Source: Mesorhizobium sp. B2-7-2 (GTDB lineage: Bacteria > Pseudomonadota > Alphaproteobacteria > Rhizobiales > Rhizobiaceae). Taken from it: DNA of 64,000 nt. Both the position numbers and the translations under genes were made by a program. Of the stretch, positions 61,442 to 64,000 are shown in pieces (positions within the stretch are counted from its first letter, which is position 1; every line of letters starts with the position of its first letter). The stretch spans positions 186,001-250,000 of the forward strand of contig NZ_VFTZ01000005.1 in NCBI RefSeq assembly GCF_006440775.1, in the 5' to 3' direction. The notes below the pieces were generated by a model that saw only the letters and a list, made by a program, of their open reading frames with translations, was not told where the DNA came from and did not search any database.

Positions 61442-62461
61442 TCAGGCCACCGCTTCGAAATAGGTGGCGAATTCTGCGCGTATGGCCGTTTCATCGGCGA
61501 CGTCGCGATCCTTTATATAGGTCAGCGCCCGCTCGGCGCGCTGCAAAGACTTGCCTGACAGCGCCGTCGTGCGCGACGCGATCCCCGACATCTCCTCGAA
61601 AACGCCGTTGCAGTGAAGGACGAGATCGCAGCCGGCCGCAAGGATCGAGGCCGCCTTTGTCGGGAAATCCCCAGAAAGTGCCTTCATCGACGTGTCGTCG
61701 CTCATCAGCAGCCCGTCGAAGCCGATCTCGCCGCGGATCACCTGATCGACGACCTTGGCGGACGTCGTCGCCGGATTGTCGGGGTCGACCGCGCTGTAGA
61801 CGACATGCGCCGTCATCGCCATCGGCAGCTCGTTCAACGCCTTGAACGGGGCGAAATCATGCCGTCTGAGTTCATCGAGGGGCGTATCGACGGTCGGCAG
61901 CGCGAAATGCGTGTCGGCAACGGCGCGGCCGTGGCCGGGAATATGCTTCATCACCGGCAGCACGCCCCCCGACATCAGCCCCTCGGCCGAGGCCCGGCCA
62001 AGCTCGATCGCGGCGTTGGGCTCCTTGCCATAGGCGCGCGCGCCGATGACGTCGCTGGCGCCTTCGACAGGCACATCGAGCACCGGCAGGCAGTCGGCGG
62101 TGATGCCGAGGCGCGAGAGATCGAAGGCATGCAGCCGCGCCATCAGCCAGGCGGCGCGGCGGCCGGCCTCGCGATCATCACGCCACAGCGCGCCAAGCGC
62201 GCCCCCGGCCGGGTAGTTCGGCGCCAGCGGCGGGCGTAGGCGCTGCACCCGGCCGCCCTCCTGGTCGATAAAGACCGGAGCGTCCGGGCGACCGACGCAG
62301 TCGCGCATCGAGGCGACGAGGTCGCGGATCTGCCCGGCCTCGCCGATGTTGCGCGCAAACAGGATGAAGCCCCAGGGACGTTCGTCCCGATAGAAATGGA
62401 TTTCGTCCTCTGTGAGGGATTTCCCGGCGCAGCCGAGGATCATGGATTTTGATTCGCTCAT
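61442..62461 (-). CDS. nagZ: Beta-N-acetylhexosaminidase NagZ
   Basis: A 339-residue GH3 enzyme of peptidoglycan recycling that removes GlcNAc from anhydro-muropeptides. Catalytic Asp is in FDGLLMSDDTSMKA and the mobile-loop His in MKHIPGHGRAVADTHFALP. FIDQEGGRVQRLRPP is also characteristic. It is cytoplasmic, with no signal peptide. It starts the nagZ-scpA-scpB run and lies 133 bp after the SPOR gene. The anhydro-muropeptides it processes are classic inducer precursors for AmpR in other bacteria. Confidence 0.95.
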   Translation of the reverse strand: MSESKSMILGCAGKSLTEDEIHFYRDERPWGFILFARNIGEAGQIRDLVASMRDCVGRPDAPVFIDQEGGRVQRLRPPLAPNYPAGGALGALWRDDREAGRRAAWLMARLHAFDLSRLGITADCLPVLDVPVEGASDVIGARAYGKEPNAAIELGRASAEGLMSGGVLPVMKHIPGHGRAVADTHFALPTVDTPLDELRRHDFAPFKALNELPMAMTAHVVYSAVDPDNPATTSAKVVDQVIRGEIGFDGLLMSDDTSMKALSGDFPTKAASILAAGCDLVLHCNGVFEEMSGIASRTTALSGKSLQRAERALTYIKDRDVADETAIRAEFATYFEAVA

Positions 62462-62543
62462 GCCGGAAGTTTAAGGCTTTGAGCGAGCAAAGGGAATCAC
62501 CCCGGCCCTCGGACCAGCCAAAGCCCGCAACCGTCCACAACGA

Positions 62544-62577
62544 AAAGCCGGCGCGGCCTCGCGGCGGCGCCGGCTTT
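62544..62577 (-). terminator. Rho-independent terminator of the SPOR-domain gene
   Basis: Minus-strand stem AAAGCCGGCG/CGCCGGCTTT (10 bp, perfect) with a 14-base GC-rich loop that may pair further, followed by TTTT. It lies 17 bp after the SPOR gene stop. Confidence 0.75.
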
Positions 62578-62593
62578 GATAGGCTTGATCTAA

Positions 62594-64000
62594 TCAGCGC
62601 GATACGAAGCAGTTGCCGCCGGCCGCCTTGTAGCTGGTGCAAAGGCTGATCGCATCGTTGCGCGACTGGGCCGCAACGCGGACGCGGTAGAAGGTGCCCT
62701 TGCCCGCGACCTCGGCCTTGACGATGTTGGCCGTGCGACCGGACAACACGCCGCCATAGCGGCGCTGCAGGTCCTGATAAGTCGACTGCGCGCTTTCGAC
62801 CGTCGGCTGCGAGGCGATCTGCATCGCCCACGAGCCGCCGCCGGCGGCCACCGCTGGATCGATCGAAGCGACTTGGTCCGGCTTGACCTCGCCGACGATA
62901 TCGACCGGCTGGTCGGACGGACGCGCCGGCGCCACCGGCACCACTGCCGGCGTGTTGGCCGACTGCGCCTTGGCTTCAGTCTTCTTCGCGGGTTTCACCG
63001 GCTTGACGGCGGGCGCATCGGCCTGGTCCGTACCGGCCTGGCCTGCGTCGGAACCCACGGTTCCCGTCGGCTGGCCGTCGGAGGTCGGCGCGACATGTTG
63101 CGGCGCCGGATCGCTCGGTTCGGCCGCGGCGACCTTCGGCGCAGCGGCTGGAGCCGGGTCCTCGCGCGGCACCAGCGAGCCGTCGGGTTTCACCATCATC
63201 GTCTTCACCTTGCGCGGCGCGACGGCGACGACATCGTTGTTGGCGGTGTTCTCGGCATCCTGCTGCAGCACCTGGGCGATGCGGTCTTCCGACTTCGGCG
63301 CCGGTGCCGCCGGCTGCGCGCTTGCCGGCGCGGCAGGTTGCGCGCTTGCGGGCACAGCCGCTTGCGCGACACCGGGCAACGCTGTGCCTGGATCGCTGGC
63401 GGCGTCAGTGCCGGCCGCGGCGCCATTATCGTTGGGCGAAAGCTCGACCACGCGGCTCTGCGGCGGTTCCTTCGATGCCAGATCCACGGGCTGCTCGGTG
63501 GTGTTCACCAGCTTCTGCTGCACCGGCTCGGCCGGCTTGGCCGGCTTGGCCGCGCCGCCGCCCTTGGCGACCGCGTCGTAAACCTTGTTGTCCTGGTTCG
63601 GCACCACCGTGCCGCCGGGATTCTCGGGCTTCACCTTGATCGGCGAATTGTCGGCCTTGACGATCACCGGGGCCGCGCCGCCGCCTTTGCCGCCGAAGGA
63701 GAAGGCCAGCGCGCCAAGGCCGCCGAAAACCACCACTGCACCGACGAGCGCCGCGATCATCACGCCGCGCCGGCGCGGCTGCGCCGCCTCGCGCTCGGCG
63801 AGCCCGGGGATCGCCATCGCTTCTTCGAGCTCGGGATCATAGTCGAGCTCATCGGCGGCGAAATCGTCCGCCTGCGAAACCGGCCGGCTGCCGGGCAAAT
63901 CGTCGGCGTCGTAACCGTTCGCGACGGCAGACGCAGCCGGGGCCAATGGAGCCGCCGGAGCCTCGGCACGCAAGTCGCGACGATCATAGCCATTGAAGCC
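62594..64000 (-). CDS. SPOR domain-containing protein (N-terminus beyond window)
   Basis: At least 469 residues, open to the window edge. It has an acidic cytoplasmic N-part (ELDYDPELEEAM), one transmembrane helix (GVMIAALVGAVVVFGGLGAL) and a long Ala/Pro/Lys-rich periplasmic linker. The C-terminal SPOR domain (SWAMQIASQPTVESAQSTYQ through GKGTFYRVRVAAQSR and CTSYKAAGGNCFV) binds denuded glycan at the division septum. The start codon lies outside the window. Confidence 0.88.
   Translation of the reverse strand, partial: GFNGYDRRDLRAEAPAAPLAPAASAVANGYDADDLPGSRPVSQADDFAADELDYDPELEEAMAIPGLAEREAAQPRRRGVMIAALVGAVVVFGGLGALAFSFGGKGGGAAPVIVKADNSPIKVKPENPGGTVVPNQDNKVYDAVAKGGGAAKPAKPAEPVQQKLVNTTEQPVDLASKEPPQSRVVELSPNDNGAAAGTDAASDPGTALPGVAQAAVPASAQPAAPASAQPAAPAPKSEDRIAQVLQQDAENTANNDVVAVAPRKVKTMMVKPDGSLVPREDPAPAAAPKVAAAEPSDPAPQHVAPTSDGQPTGTVGSDAGQAGTDQADAPAVKPVKPAKKTEAKAQSANTPAVVPVAPARPSDQPVDIVGEVKPDQVASIDPAVAAGGGSWAMQIASQPTVESAQSTYQDLQRRYGGVLSGRTANIVKAEVAGKGTFYRVRVAAQSRNDAISLCTSYKAAGGNCFVSR

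Overview
The window reads as chromosomal DNA of a rhizobial alphaproteobacterium, most likely Mesorhizobium or a close relative in the Phyllobacteriaceae. This rests on high GC, strong GC3 bias, Rhizobiales-typical families (DUF2336, DUF982, DUF1127, DUF815, GDYXXLXY protein), an alternative oxidase operon of the coxMNOP type, a SecDF fusion, and dispersed palindromes common in intergenic DNA of this group. I found no rRNA, CRISPR array, prophage, transposase or replication origin. Most of the window is core chromosome with small accessory insertions.

Layout. 1-5.6 kb: partial DUF2336 protein, MaoC hydratase plus CoA-ester lyase, ICMT-like methyltransferase, nitroreductase, two large palindromes, an exported protein and an acyltransferase. 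5.7-14.2 kb: thrS, yidD, NifU-like scaffold, folE, hisI and patatin phospholipase, a plausible conserved block carrying an accessory islet (LCMT-type methyltransferase, class D beta-lactamase, GcvA-like LysR regulator, small ORF). 14.5-20.2 kb: minus-strand run aminotransferase > hom > glpX > recJ. 20.2-24.6 kb: lipoprotein, phaC, M15-like lipoprotein, tRNA-Glu. 24.7-28.2 kb: cupin/LysR pair, small secreted proteins (one broken), Asp/Asn hydroxylase, DUF982. 28.6-30.2 kb: map and radC. 30.4-36.2 kb: five-gene cytochrome c oxidase operon, YbaK deacylase and a c-type cytochrome. 36.4-41.0 kb: exported protein, tig, tRNA-Leu and a two-gene membrane operon. 41.2-42.0 kb: two DUF1127 microproteins followed by two three-hairpin anti-Shine-Dalgarno sRNAs. 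42.0-46.4 kb: trmFO, a ParD/ParE locus with frameshifted toxin, and a sterol desaturase pair. 45.6-49.8 kb: yajC > secDF > NDUFAF3-like > NDUFAF6-like. 50.0-52.8 kb: DUF815 ATPase, AraC regulator and divergent NAD-binding protein. 52.9-64.0 kb: long minus-strand housekeeping series: SPOR protein, nagZ, scpA/scpB, tatABC, serS, surE, pcm, and a LysM/M23 lipoprotein.

How genes work together. Envelope biogenesis dominates: yidD, yajC-secDF and tatABC handle membrane insertion and export; nagZ, the SPOR protein and the LysM/M23 lipoprotein act on peptidoglycan and division; scpAB serve chromosome condensation. Energy and carbon functions are PHB synthesis (phaC), an alternative heme-copper oxidase with a nearby cytochrome c, and glpX. 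The most interesting regulatory feature is the DUF1127 pair followed by six hairpins that each expose the same ten-base loop ACCTCCTCCC, matching the Cuckoo/CcsR sRNA architecture of alphaproteobacteria. Two repeat families also stand out: a ~185-bp inverted-repeat element present three times, and ~50-bp palindromes with compensatory base changes.
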